A stretch of DNA of 64,000 bases from Vibrio japonicus. Its GTDB lineage: Bacteria > Pseudomonadota > Gammaproteobacteria > Enterobacterales > Vibrionaceae. The notes beneath the pieces are model-generated. The model did not search any database, was not told the origin of the DNA, and saw only the letters and a list, made by a program, of their open reading frames with translations. Shown piece by piece: positions 1 through 8,201 of this stretch. The DNA lies in assembly GCF_024582835.1 (NCBI RefSeq), contig NZ_CP102097.1:1374256-1438255 (forward strand), read 5' to 3'. How positions within the stretch are numbered: the first letter of the stretch is position 1; every line of letters starts with the position of its first letter. The position numbers were made by a program, and so were the translations under genes.

Positions 1-617
1 TCTTTAATGCGGGCCAAGTGTGTTCGGCAATGTCTCGACTGCTGGTGCAAAAAGAACGCTATGAAGAAGTGAAAGCGGCTGTAGTGGAAATGGCGCAAGG
101 CCTAACTATTGGCCAAGGCGAGAGCCAGCCAGATATCACACCAGTGGTTTCCGCTGATCAGCAAGCCCGCGTACTTGAGATGATTGAGCAAGCGCGAGCA
201 GAAGGCGCAAACATCCTAACGGGTGGCTACGCTCCTGAACTGTCTGGTTACTTTGTGGCTCCGACAGTCATCGAAGCGACACCAGATATGAGCATTGCGC
301 AGGAAGAAGTGTTTGGTCCAGTGCTTGTTATTACACCGTTCGAAACCGAGCAAGAAGCCATTGAGATCGCTAACGGCACTGACTTTGGCCTAGTTGCGGG
401 TGTCTTCGGTGAGAAGCTAAACCAAACATTACGCGTCGCTCAGCAACTGCGTGGTGGGCAAGTGTTCATCAACGAATGGTTTGCTGGTGGCATTGAAACA
501 CCATTTGGTGGAGTAGGATTATCTGGCTTCGGCCGAGAAAAAGGACAAGAAGCGATTTATAGCTATGTCCATACGCGCAACATTGCCATTCGTTTGCAGC
601 AAGAAAGCGACGTATAG
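1..617 (+). CDS. Aldehyde dehydrogenase, C-terminal part (cut by window start)
   Basis: The reading frame is open from base 3 and continues upstream of the window. The first visible residues are FNAGQVCSAM, the active-site segment of the NAD(P)-dependent aldehyde dehydrogenase family; the catalytic Cys codon is at 21-23. The family's C-terminal signatures follow: EEVFGPVL, then the NEWFAGG and ETPFGGVGLSGFGREKG stretches. About 200 of the usual 480-500 residues are present. The betaine-aldehyde / gamma-glutamyl-aminobutyraldehyde dehydrogenase branch fits best by eye, but the substrate cannot be fixed. The genes downstream (a DAO-type amine oxidase and a rubredoxin reductase) suggest it oxidises an aldehyde released by amine oxidation; that is inference. 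Confidence 0.93.
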   Translation, partial: FNAGQVCSAMSRLLVQKERYEEVKAAVVEMAQGLTIGQGESQPDITPVVSADQQARVLEMIEQARAEGANILTGGYAPELSGYFVAPTVIEATPDMSIAQEEVFGPVLVITPFETEQEAIEIANGTDFGLVAGVFGEKLNQTLRVAQQLRGGQVFINEWFAGGIETPFGGVGLSGFGREKGQEAIYSYVHTRNIAIRLQQESDV

Positions 618-756
618 CCACCGTGTAACTCGTTTTCATCACCTCGCACTTGCTTGGATTCAGACCACAAGACAGGGCGAGGTTGATGAAAACAATTAAC
701 CCCAAATATGGGTTAAACACACGGGAATTCAGAACAAGGTAGTTGGAGTAAAAGTG

Positions 757-2193
757 ATGAAAAAGTGGCTCTGTATTATTTGCGGCTTAATCTATGATGA
801 AGCACAAGGTTGGCCATCAGACGGGATTGCACCGGGAACAGCATGGGAAGATGTGCCAGATGACTGGTTATGCCCAGACTGTTTAGTTGGAAAGGCTGAT
901 TTCGAGATGATTGAAATCACCGAAAGCGCGACAGAAGAAGTCGCTGCGGTGTCTTCGGTATCAGTAGATTCGCCGTCTCAGGTTCAACCAAGCACGGTTC
1001 AGCCACTTCCATCCGAAGTTAGCCAACCTATCTTTTCGACCGATCCTATCGTCATTATCGGCAGTGGTCACAGTGGTTATCAGCTTGCAGCCGCACTTAG
1101 AGCACAATCTGCGACGGTTCCTATCACCGTATTTACTGCTGATGATGGTGCACTGTATAGCAAACCTGCTTTATCGAATGCGTTTGCGATGAATAAAGAC
1201 GGAGACGCCCTTCAAAGTGAAAGCGCGTTGGAGTGGGAAAGCCGCTTGAACATTCGCGTTTACCCGCATACCCGTGTTGAACATATTGATCGTGCAAACT
1301 CAACCTTGCACACATCGATTGGCAAATACGCCTATAGCCGCTTGGTGCTGGCAACAGGTGCATCGCCGATTGAAATCCCAATTGAGGGTGATCGCTCTTA
1401 TGTGGTGAGTGTGAACGACTTAGTCGATTACCGCCGCTTTAGAGCAGAACTCCAAGGCAAAAAACGCATCGCGATCCTAGGTGATGGCTTAATTGGCTGT
1501 GAATTTGCTAACGACCTTATCGAAAGTGGCTATGAAGTGACTGTAATCGGGTTGGGTCAATGGCCAATGGAACGTTTAATCCCGCAGCAGCTAGGTGAAT
1601 CATTGCAAAATGCACTGAGCCAACGTGGCGTTAAATGGCGACTTCAAGACAGTATCGCAAGGATCGAACCAATGACGGAGTCCAGTGCGGTATTACATCT
1701 AACCAGTGGCAAACAGATCGAAGCTGATATGGTGTTAAGTGCTGTTGGACTTAAGCCAAACGTTGCGCTAGCGCAGCAAGCAGAATTAGAAATTGGTCGT
1801 GGTATCAAAGTGAATCAATTCGGCCAAACGAGTGACGAGAACATTTATTCATTGGGCGACTGTGTTGAAACTGAAAGCGGTTGGCAGCCTTATATTGCGC
1901 CTATTAATCAGATGATTCCATCGTTGGCGAAAAGTTTACTGGGTGATCTATCTTCAATTTCACTGACACCTACCCCCGTGATTGTAAAGACACCGATACT
2001 CCCGTTGACGATTTTCCCTGCCGCACCTAATGCACAGGGTCAATGGCACATCGAGCCGCAAGCCGATGACTTAACAGCCGCTTTCTATTCTCCAGAAGGC
2101 GTCATGCTGGGATTCGCCCTGTTAGGCAGACAAGTCCAGTCACTACGTGGCTCTTGGATTGAGCAACTATCACTTAAGAAGTCTGCGGCTTAA
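757..2193 (+). CDS. Rubredoxin fused to FAD-dependent NAD(P)H:rubredoxin reductase
   Basis: About 478 residues. Residues 1-50 form a complete rubredoxin with iron ligands C6, C9, C39 and C42 (CIICG and CPDC). A Ser/Pro/Val-rich linker of about 45 residues leads to a pyridine nucleotide-disulfide type reductase. The first dinucleotide-binding motif (VIIGSGHSGYQ) is near residue 98 and a second, for NAD(P)H (IAILGDGLIGCEF), is near residue 240. The protein should pass electrons from NAD(P)H through FAD to its own rubredoxin. Two starts compete, GTG at 754 and ATG at 757; GGAG at 745-748 sits 8 nt before the ATG, which I prefer. It is followed closely by an amine-oxidase-like gene, so it may supply or drain electrons there. 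The two activities are usually encoded by separate genes. Confidence 0.9.
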   Translation: MKKWLCIICGLIYDEAQGWPSDGIAPGTAWEDVPDDWLCPDCLVGKADFEMIEITESATEEVAAVSSVSVDSPSQVQPSTVQPLPSEVSQPIFSTDPIVIIGSGHSGYQLAAALRAQSATVPITVFTADDGALYSKPALSNAFAMNKDGDALQSESALEWESRLNIRVYPHTRVEHIDRANSTLHTSIGKYAYSRLVLATGASPIEIPIEGDRSYVVSVNDLVDYRRFRAELQGKKRIAILGDGLIGCEFANDLIESGYEVTVIGLGQWPMERLIPQQLGESLQNALSQRGVKWRLQDSIARIEPMTESSAVLHLTSGKQIEADMVLSAVGLKPNVALAQQAELEIGRGIKVNQFGQTSDENIYSLGDCVETESGWQPYIAPINQMIPSLAKSLLGDLSSISLTPTPVIVKTPILPLTIFPAAPNAQGQWHIEPQADDLTAAFYSPEGVMLGFALLGRQVQSLRGSWIEQLSLKKSAA

Positions 2194-2221
2194 GCTGTCT
2201 GCAGAAAGTGGAGACATAGAA

Positions 2222-3538
2222 ATGATTCATTTACCAAACGATGACGCAACATGTGGCTGGTATCACGCGTTGCCGGCACTCCCAGAAAAATCGGTTCTAA
2301 AAGGTGAGCAAAGCGCAGATTACGTTGTGCTTGGCGCAGGTTTTGCGGGCCTTGCGATGGCACGACGCTTAGCGGAACACAAACCTAATGCACGCATTAC
2401 CTTGATTGATGCACAGCGTATCGGGCAGGGTGCATCAGGCAGAAACTCAGGATTCGTCATAGACTTGCCGCACAAGTTCTCGTTAGAGCACCCAGATCCG
2501 GCACACAAACAAAAGCTACTGGGGTTAAACCGTTCAGCGATTGCTCAGTTAGACAGTTTGATCAGCAAACACAATATTGATTGCCAGTGGTCAGCTAAGG
2601 GCAAATATCAAGGTGCAGTTGGTGCTCGGGGTGAAGCTTATCTCGATCACTTTGAACACCTAATGAAAGACCTTGGTGAACCATACTTCCACGTTGACGG
2701 CTCTGAACTGGCAAAAGTATTGGGCACCAATTACTACAGCCGCGCGATCTACACGCCGGGTGGCTATTTGATGCAACCTGCGGCGCTGGTTCGTGGGTTA
2801 GGGGAAAGTCTGCCAGAAAACGTACAAGTGCTGGAAAACTCACCCATTAGAAACTTAAGTAAAGAAAATGGTTCTTGGGTACTGCATGGTGATTCGGGCA
2901 CCATCAGAACCCAAGAGCTGTTATTAGGAACCAGTATTTTTACACGTGAATTTGGTTACTTGAAAAATCGCCTGCTTCCAGTGATGACATTTGCAAGCTG
3001 GACACGACCGCTGACAGATGCAGAAATGCAAAGATATGGTGGCGAGCTTAACTGGGGACTAACACCAGCAGACCATGCGGGTACAACACTACGCATGACG
3101 GCTGATCGACGCATTTTGATTCGTAACACCTATAAGCATGTGCCGAAGTATGGCTCAAGTGTTAGCGATAAGATGCGACAACAGATCCGCGACGATCATA
3201 GACAAGTGTTCCTAGCGCGTTACCCAGAGTTGGCGGACGTACCTTTCACTCACACTTGGGGTGGTGTATATGCGATCTCGCGTAATTTCACCAACTTCTT
3301 TGGCCAGTTAGACGAAGGCGTTTACGCAAGTGCTTGTGACAACGGAGTCGGAGCCGCTTGGGGAACGATCTCGGGGACACTATTGGCTGATTATGTTGTG
3401 GGCGCGACGTCAACCTCTCTCGATGATATTCAAAAAGTAACAGGCATGCCTTGCTTGAACCCACCTGAGCCTTTCTTAGGTATGGGTGTGAAAAGTCGCA
3501 TTCAATTAGCGAAATGGCAAAGCCGGAGCGAATTATGA
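2222..3538 (+). CDS. FAD-dependent oxidoreductase, DAO family (PuuB-like)
   Basis: About 438 residues. The N-terminal FAD-binding motif VVLGAGFAGLAMARRL is near residue 40 and is followed by GQGASGRNSGFV, typical of D-amino-acid-oxidase-fold enzymes such as gamma-glutamylputrescine oxidase and sarcosine/glycine oxidases. The C-terminal stretch from CDNGVGAAWGT on fits the FAD-closing region of the family. The ATG at 2222 has GGAG 8 nt upstream. An open frame runs further upstream to 2147, but it overlaps the reductase gene and has no ribosome site. Likely reaction: oxidative deamination of an amine or N-alkyl substrate, giving an aldehyde for the dehydrogenase at the window start. Substrate unknown. 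Confidence 0.85.
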   Translation: MIHLPNDDATCGWYHALPALPEKSVLKGEQSADYVVLGAGFAGLAMARRLAEHKPNARITLIDAQRIGQGASGRNSGFVIDLPHKFSLEHPDPAHKQKLLGLNRSAIAQLDSLISKHNIDCQWSAKGKYQGAVGARGEAYLDHFEHLMKDLGEPYFHVDGSELAKVLGTNYYSRAIYTPGGYLMQPAALVRGLGESLPENVQVLENSPIRNLSKENGSWVLHGDSGTIRTQELLLGTSIFTREFGYLKNRLLPVMTFASWTRPLTDAEMQRYGGELNWGLTPADHAGTTLRMTADRRILIRNTYKHVPKYGSSVSDKMRQQIRDDHRQVFLARYPELADVPFTHTWGGVYAISRNFTNFFGQLDEGVYASACDNGVGAAWGTISGTLLADYVVGATSTSLDDIQKVTGMPCLNPPEPFLGMGVKSRIQLAKWQSRSEL

Positions 3539-3885
3539 AACAAGTAAAATTAGTCGACAGTAAAACCCTAGATTTTAACGTACGTGGTGACACACCAGGT
3601 ATGGCATACGTTGCACGTGCACTTAGTCCAGAAATTTCGCCAAACATCGGCGTTGGCTTTGCCAAGTGGGAAGGCGCTAAAGTGGCGTGGACGGTTTTGT
3701 ACGACGAAGTCATTTTTGTGATTGAAGGCTGTTTTGAGCTCACAGCAAATGGTGAAACACATTTTGTTCACCCAGGTCAGATGCTTTGGATCCCAGAGGG
3801 AACCGAACTAGTCTACGGTGGTCATGCATTGTTTGGTTATGTGGTTCATCCAGGCAACTGGAAAGAGTTACATGGCATAGAGTAA
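3535..3885 (+). CDS. Cupin-domain protein (EutQ/DUF861-like)
   Basis: 116 residues, one small beta-barrel domain. The cupin region is visible from about residue 55: the stretches IFVIEGCFELTANGETH and PGQMLWIPEGTEL correspond to the two cupin motifs, although the classical metal-binding histidines are sparse. The start codon overlaps the stop of the oxidase gene (ATGA at 3535-3538) and has GGAG 7 nt upstream, so the two are translationally coupled. Small cupins of this type accompany ethanolamine and amine utilisation genes, but no catalytic role can be assigned. It is the last gene of the unit; a strong terminator follows. Confidence 0.85.
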   Translation: MKQVKLVDSKTLDFNVRGDTPGMAYVARALSPEISPNIGVGFAKWEGAKVAWTVLYDEVIFVIEGCFELTANGETHFVHPGQMLWIPEGTELVYGGHALFGYVVHPGNWKELHGIE

Positions 3886-3909
3886 TCACCCTCCCTTCAT
3901 ATTTACAAA

Positions 3910-3954
3910 GAGTTACCCACGCCTTATCCGCCATGTGGGTAACTCCTTTTTATT
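3910..3954 (+). terminator. Rho-independent terminator after the amine-oxidation genes
   Basis: Perfect 11-bp stem: GAGTTACCCAC (3910-3920) pairs with GTGGGTAACTC (3935-3945) around a 14-nt loop, followed by CTTTTTATTT. It lies 25 nt beyond the cupin stop codon. Confidence 0.85.
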
Positions 3955-4404
3955 TCCGAACTCTGCTAGATACAATTTTAGTTGACCACTACAACCAAAG
4001 CTCTTCGAACAGAGATTAGAGAGAATACTGAGTAAAGAACATGAACTGCCCGCTATCTACAAGGCAAAGAAGTTATAGGGAATGCTTACAAATAATAGGT
4101 ATGTTACAGAGACTAATATGATAGGCATGATCGAGGAACGCCCGAACATTAATGACTAAGAATTGATTGTGAAGTGTAGATTTTGGGGCATGTTTACCAC
4201 TAAAGCACAACCACTTTTCAAAGTGGTGGCAAGAGTTTCGTTCTGAGGCGATTTAGTTTCCCACTACCAAACACATAGATTGAAAGGTCATGCTTTCTAA
4301 GAGGGCTTCATTTCCTTATTCGATATATCAACACACCTAGAGCCAGTAGATTTTGTTTCGTTAGTGATCGAGCTCTTTGAATTCAAGTTATCAGAGTACA
4401 GCGA
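3955..4404. other. AT-rich gap without a recognisable gene
   Basis: About 450 bases between the terminator and the 3' end of the quinone reductase gene. No convincing coding frame was seen on either strand. A 28-codon open stretch at about 3990-4077 (ending KAKKL-stop) has a coding-like composition but no start or ribosome site, and could be a decayed remnant. No clear hairpin or RNA gene was seen. It may hold the 3' region of the minus-strand gene and degraded sequence. Confidence 0.4.
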
Positions 4405-4977
4405 TTAAATGTTCGCAGCCAGCTGAGTAACTTTTTTGTGCCATTGTTCGATATCTTTCTCTTTGGAAGAGATCACTGGTCCAAAATAGGTAGCTCGTTT
4501 GTTTTTGATGCCAGAAAAATCCAATACCGTTTTCTTTAGGTGCTTGTAGATAACGTTGCCTTGGAAATACTTGTACCAAAAGACAGGGGTATCAAGCGTT
4601 ACAATAATTTCTGAGGTTTTCCCTTTTAGCAGCTTTTTAGGAATGGTCTTTCCTTCCTCATACTGAAAAGCAAACCCAGGAAGGAAAGTTCTATCAAGTA
4701 GCCCTTTGAACTTTGCAGGTACCGTTCCCCACCAAACAGGAGAGAGAATAACGACATGATCGGCCCAAGTGATCTGGTCTTGTACGTTAACTAAATCTGG
4801 CTCCAGCTCTTGGATTGCGTTGTATCCTTCATGTAAGTTCAGCTCAAAATCTAAATCCCCAACATGTATGACTTTGACTTCATGTTTGCTACCAACGGTT
4901 TCACGATATTTGTCTGCTAGAGACTTAGTTAAGCTATCCGTTTTAGGGTTGGCATTAATCACAAGTACATTTTTCAT
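4405..4977 (-). CDS. NAD(P)H-dependent quinone/flavin oxidoreductase, flavodoxin fold
   Basis: 190 residues. The N-terminal segment VLVINANPKTDSLTKSLA is the phosphate-binding loop of the NAD(P)H dehydrogenase (quinone) / MdaB-KefF family. The middle segment with ILSPVWWGTVPAKFKGLLDR matches the family's FMN- and substrate-side motif (PxWW..PA..K). Such cytoplasmic FMN enzymes reduce quinones or other electrophiles by two electrons. It is divergent from a TetR regulator with paired palindromes between them, so it is probably the gene that regulator controls, induced by a quinone-like or electrophilic ligand (inference). Confidence 0.88.
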   Translation of the reverse strand: MKNVLVINANPKTDSLTKSLADKYRETVGSKHEVKVIHVGDLDFELNLHEGYNAIQELEPDLVNVQDQITWADHVVILSPVWWGTVPAKFKGLLDRTFLPGFAFQYEEGKTIPKKLLKGKTSEIIVTLDTPVFWYKYFQGNVIYKHLKKTVLDFSGIKNKRATYFGPVISSKEKDIEQWHKKVTQLAANI

Positions 4978-5007
4978 GGATTACTCTCTCACATTATAAT
5001 ATTTAAT

Positions 5008-5023
5008 TGGGTCATATGACCCA
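5008..5023. promoter_or_regulatory. Perfect palindrome, proximal TetR operator candidate
   Basis: TGGGTCATATGACCCA: half-sites TGGGTCA and TGACCCA separated by two bases. It lies 31 nt upstream of the oxidoreductase start codon, where a repressor would block that promoter. The same half-sites recur at 5069-5084. Confidence 0.75.
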
Positions 5024-5068
5024 TAAATGCGATGCTAAAGATTAAAAACTGACCTGTCAACAAGATTG

Positions 5069-5084
5069 TGGGTCAATTGACCCA
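5069..5084. promoter_or_regulatory. Perfect palindrome, distal TetR operator candidate
   Basis: TGGGTCAATTGACCCA, with half-sites identical to the first operator and only the two central bases different. The centre-to-centre distance is 61 bp. It lies 62 nt upstream of the proposed TTG start of the regulator, consistent with autoregulation. Confidence 0.75.
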
Positions 5085-5145
5085 TGGTTAGCTACTGATA
5101 TAATTTGAGTTTCCATCATGGACTTCGATATATGGGGTTATACAT

Positions 5146-5733
5146 TTGAACAGTCGTAGTATTGAAACAAGAAACCAGATTATGGAGTCGGCTTTAGCTA
5201 TCTTGAAGGCCTCCGGTGTAGAAGGGCTTACCATGAGAAAGGTGGCTTCAACGGCAGGTAAGAGCCTTAACAATGTCCAACATCATTTCAAGAATAAAGA
5301 CACGCTTTTGAATTACTTAGCGGATTTTTACTTTGCTCAATGCTATGAAGGAGTTGAGCAATATGCCCCAAGCAAAGATGTCAGCGATCCAAAACAAGTG
5401 CTTTATGAATTTGTCCTGTTTATATTAGGGGAATCTGAACACATTAGTGACGCATGCCTTGTCTTAAGAGAGCTTTGGGCTGTTTCTACTCGAAATAAAG
5501 AACTTGAAGATAAGCTCAATCAATTCTACGCCTCTTCAGTAGATAGGGCATGTGTACTTTGGGAAGGCTATGGCAGAGCCAATGCTGAAAAAGCAGCGTC
5601 ATTGCTTCTGCCTTATATTGAAGGCTACTCGATTCAACACAAAGCATTGCCTATTGATAGAGAAAAGATCGCTGAATTACTCTCAGAAACGCTTTACGCT
5701 CTGCTGACTCAGCCAGTAAATGATGAGTCCTGA
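5146..5733 (+). CDS. TetR family transcriptional regulator
   Basis: 195 residues. The N-terminal helix-turn-helix covers roughly residues 8-50, with GLTMRKVASTAGKSLNNVQHHFKNKDTLL as the recognition region (HHFKNKDTLL in place of the more common YHFKSKEDLL). The C-terminal helical ligand-binding domain is not assignable to a ligand. The start is TTG at 5146 with GGGG 8 nt upstream; no ATG in frame preserves the DNA-binding domain. It diverges from the quinone reductase gene, and two perfect 16-bp palindromes lie between them. It is probably an autoregulating repressor of that gene. Confidence 0.88.
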   Translation: MNSRSIETRNQIMESALAILKASGVEGLTMRKVASTAGKSLNNVQHHFKNKDTLLNYLADFYFAQCYEGVEQYAPSKDVSDPKQVLYEFVLFILGESEHISDACLVLRELWAVSTRNKELEDKLNQFYASSVDRACVLWEGYGRANAEKAASLLLPYIEGYSIQHKALPIDREKIAELLSETLYALLTQPVNDES

Positions 5734-5885
5734 AAACCTACAAGATAGGTGTTTACGCTTTCCACAAGGTTTTATGAAAGTCGAGGTAGGGTTTGAGGCA
5801 GATGTATTTTAGGGATGAACGAGATTGCATACTTTTTAGCAAATACAGCTAGAGCACAGTACAGAGTTTTCCCTGAATAAAATAC

Positions 5886-5911
5886 CCAACACTCAGAACT
5901 GTGTATTGGGC
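5886..5911 (-). terminator. Probable terminator of eptA-dgkA
   Basis: Read on the minus strand: CCCAATACAC, 8-nt loop, GTGTTGGG, then TATTTTATT. The stem has 8 pairs with a two-base bulge. It is about 45 nt beyond the dgkA stop codon. Confidence 0.5.
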
Positions 5912-5954
5912 ATTTTACTGGCTTAATACTACTTCCGCAAAGAGATGTCCGAAT

Positions 5955-6341
5955 CTAAGAACCGGCGTAATTCACCCATAAAACAACACCCCAAACCATA
6001 AGTGAGCACACCATGCTAAGTAGCACTAGTGCCGACCCTATGTTTTTCGCCACACCGGAAAGGATGTGGAACTCCAAGCCGACTCGATCTACGACGGCCT
6101 CAATCGCGGTGTTGACCATTTCAGCAAATAGGACGAATACCATAGAAAGTATGACCAGCAATGTATGTAGTGCGGGTAAATCTAACCAAAATATGAAGCC
6201 GGTCAGCGGTACAAATAGCATTAATTCTTGTTGAAATGCAGCCTCGTTTCGACAAAGCCACTTAAACCCATTGTAGCTATGAGCAAAGGTATAAATAATG
6301 CGTTCAATACCTGTGCGTTTAATAATCACGTCTTGTTGCAT
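5955..6341 (-). CDS. dgkA: Diacylglycerol kinase
   Basis: 128 residues, close to the usual 120-125. It is an integral inner-membrane protein with three hydrophobic segments. The family signature EMVNTAIEAVVDR is present near residue 75, along with the N-terminal amphipathic segment containing AFQQEL. DgkA phosphorylates diacylglycerol to phosphatidic acid, returning it to phospholipid synthesis. It lies 15 nt downstream of eptA. That fits, because phosphoethanolamine transferases using phosphatidylethanolamine as donor leave diacylglycerol behind. The two are likely cotranscribed from the CTTAAG-box promoter upstream of eptA. Confidence 0.95.
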   Translation of the reverse strand: MQQDVIIKRTGIERIIYTFAHSYNGFKWLCRNEAAFQQELMLFVPLTGFIFWLDLPALHTLLVILSMVFVLFAEMVNTAIEAVVDRVGLEFHILSGVAKNIGSALVLLSMVCSLMVWGVVLWVNYAGS

Positions 6342-6356
6342 GTTGCGATATCCGAT

Positions 6357-7994
6357 TTATGAATTAAGGGAACACGTTTGAGTGATATCTAACGTGGAAT
6401 TTCGTACCGATGACTGTATGCCGTACAAGCCTAGCAGACTATCGAACAAGTTATCATGTGACAGATGGCCGTGATTGGCTTTATCGACCAAACAGTCGAC
6501 TTTAAGGCTTTTTTGTTCTGCATATTGTGTTGGCAGCCAAAGCAGCCAAGGGACTTGAGTCTGTTCTTTAGGGGCAATCGCGTAAGGGGTCCCATGTAAA
6601 TAGAGGCCACTTTCACCCAAAGACTCGCCGTGGTCGGAAATATACGTGAGCATAACGTTGTATTTTTCGGACACTGCTTGTAGCTCATTGATCACTTTCG
6701 CGAGTACGTAGTCCGTATAAACGAGCGTATTGTCATACACATTTAAGATCTCGCGATCATTGCAATTCTCAATATCGCTACGGTTACAAGCTGGTTGAAA
6801 CGGCGCAATATTATCTGGGTAACGTTGCCAATACGTTGGGCCGTGACTTCCAATCGTATGTAAAACCAGCAGTTTGTTACCAGAGTCATCATCAATAAAC
6901 GCCTTGGCATACTCCAGCATTGCGTCGTCAAAGCAGGTATTGCCGTCACATTTACTGTTGTTGAGTGAGGCGTCGACGCGTTTAATGGAGAGTCTGTCTG
7001 CTACGCCTTTGTCACCGCCATCGTTGTCAATCCAAAGCACATCTACCCCCGCATGCTTGATGACATCAAACACATTGTCCTGATTTTGTGCGCGTTGCTT
7101 ATCATAAGTTTGTTGCGATAAGTTGGAAAACATGCAAGGCACAGAGAGCGCAGTGTACGTACCGCAAGATGACACATCCTGAAAAGAAATCAGCCCCATA
7201 TCTTTAGTGTAAGGATTGGTGTTTCTTTCATAACCATTGTAAGCAAAGTTCATGGCACGCGCAGTTTCACCCAATACCACAACCATTAAGGTGGGTTTAC
7301 CGTTGGATGTTGGGATGACTTTGGCGTCTTCCCCTTGTGTTTTGTAGGCCAATTTTTCAGTTAAGTAAGTCTGCTTGAGGTACTTAACTCCGCTGTAGAC
7401 GTGCGCGGGAATGATCATTTTATTTAGGTAGTGATTATTGCGGCCAACAGAGGCGTAGTCTTTGTAGGTTGTCATAGCAATAAGAGCAATACCAGCGATA
7501 GAAACCACCACAATACCCACTCTTGAGGCTATTGCTCCTAGCCAAGTTTTATGTGGAACAATCTTTACCATAAAGACAAAGATCGCCGGAACAATCCCTA
7601 AGCCGATTAAATAAAGAACCGTGGATATGTTGAAGTAAAAGAGTACCTCCGATGAATTAGTTTCAAAAATACTCTCCATCATTGTCATATCAAACAACGT
7701 GTGGAAATTGATTTGAGCGTAAAGTGCGCCTGCAGAAGAGATGAGTAAAAAAGCCATAAATGGCTTAAAGAAATATGGCCAAGCAAAGAGCGAAAAAATA
7801 ATAACAAACGCACAGGCAAGAAGAACAGGAGCCGTGTATGCGAACCACGGGTCAGGAACGGTTGTACTAAGGGAGAATATTTTGCTCAGTACGGGATAAT
7901 TCAACACGGTAGCGAAATAGGCCGCGCATATAAAAACTAATCCTGGCATATTCATGGATAGGCGAGGAAGTGAGAAAGTTCTGTTACCCAACAT
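6357..7994 (-). CDS. eptA: Lipid A phosphoethanolamine transferase
   Basis: 545 residues. Five hydrophobic segments in the first about 180 residues anchor a periplasmic alkaline-phosphatase-fold domain. Key residues read by alignment with MCR-1/EptA: the metal-binding Glu of GETAR (about E243) and the nucleophilic Thr in SCGTYTALSVPCMFS (about T281). The later YISDHGESLGE segment supplies further metal ligands. The enzyme moves phosphoethanolamine from phosphatidylethanolamine to lipid A, lowering negative charge and affinity for cationic peptides such as polymyxin. The start has AAGGA 9 nt upstream. A PmrA-like CTTAAG direct repeat lies 47 nt before the start codon, and the adjacent two-component system probably controls it. 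Confidence 0.95.
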   Translation of the reverse strand: MLGNRTFSLPRLSMNMPGLVFICAAYFATVLNYPVLSKIFSLSTTVPDPWFAYTAPVLLACAFVIIFSLFAWPYFFKPFMAFLLISSAGALYAQINFHTLFDMTMMESIFETNSSEVLFYFNISTVLYLIGLGIVPAIFVFMVKIVPHKTWLGAIASRVGIVVVSIAGIALIAMTTYKDYASVGRNNHYLNKMIIPAHVYSGVKYLKQTYLTEKLAYKTQGEDAKVIPTSNGKPTLMVVVLGETARAMNFAYNGYERNTNPYTKDMGLISFQDVSSCGTYTALSVPCMFSNLSQQTYDKQRAQNQDNVFDVIKHAGVDVLWIDNDGGDKGVADRLSIKRVDASLNNSKCDGNTCFDDAMLEYAKAFIDDDSGNKLLVLHTIGSHGPTYWQRYPDNIAPFQPACNRSDIENCNDREILNVYDNTLVYTDYVLAKVINELQAVSEKYNVMLTYISDHGESLGESGLYLHGTPYAIAPKEQTQVPWLLWLPTQYAEQKSLKVDCLVDKANHGHLSHDNLFDSLLGLYGIQSSVRNSTLDITQTCSLNS

Positions 7995-8040
7995 ATTCGG
8001 AGTTCCTTAGTAAACTATGCACCTATCTTCTCAATCGAAA

Positions 8041-8057
8041 CTTAAGATTTACTTAAG
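8041..8057 (-). promoter_or_regulatory. PmrA-type box upstream of eptA
   Basis: CTTAAG-ATTTA-CTTAAG, flanked by AAA and GAA. It fits the enteric PmrA consensus YTTAAK-N5-YTTAAK exactly. Its near edge is 47 nt from the eptA start codon. An identical arrangement at the same distance precedes the hemolysin operon (14571-14587). Probable binding site of the OmpR-type regulator encoded at 9589-10245. Confidence 0.82.
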
Positions 8058-8156
8058 GAATATGATAAATTTCATAAATACTATGGTTGTAACAGCAAGC
8101 TAGTTATTGGTTTTATTCTAACTAATGTCAGGCTGGAAAATTGACGATGAGGGAGG

Positions 8157-8185
8157 AAAGCGCTTAACCAAAGATCAAGCGCTTT
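8157..8185 (-). terminator. Hairpin after the histidine kinase gene
   Basis: AAAGCGCTT (8157-8165) pairs perfectly with AAGCGCTTT (8177-8185) around an 11-nt loop. It lies directly beyond the kinase stop codon on the minus strand. The following T-run is weak (TTTCC), so termination may be partial. It separates the seven-gene operon from the eptA promoter. Confidence 0.55.
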
Positions 8186-8201
8186 ATTGTTTAGGGTGAT
8201 G

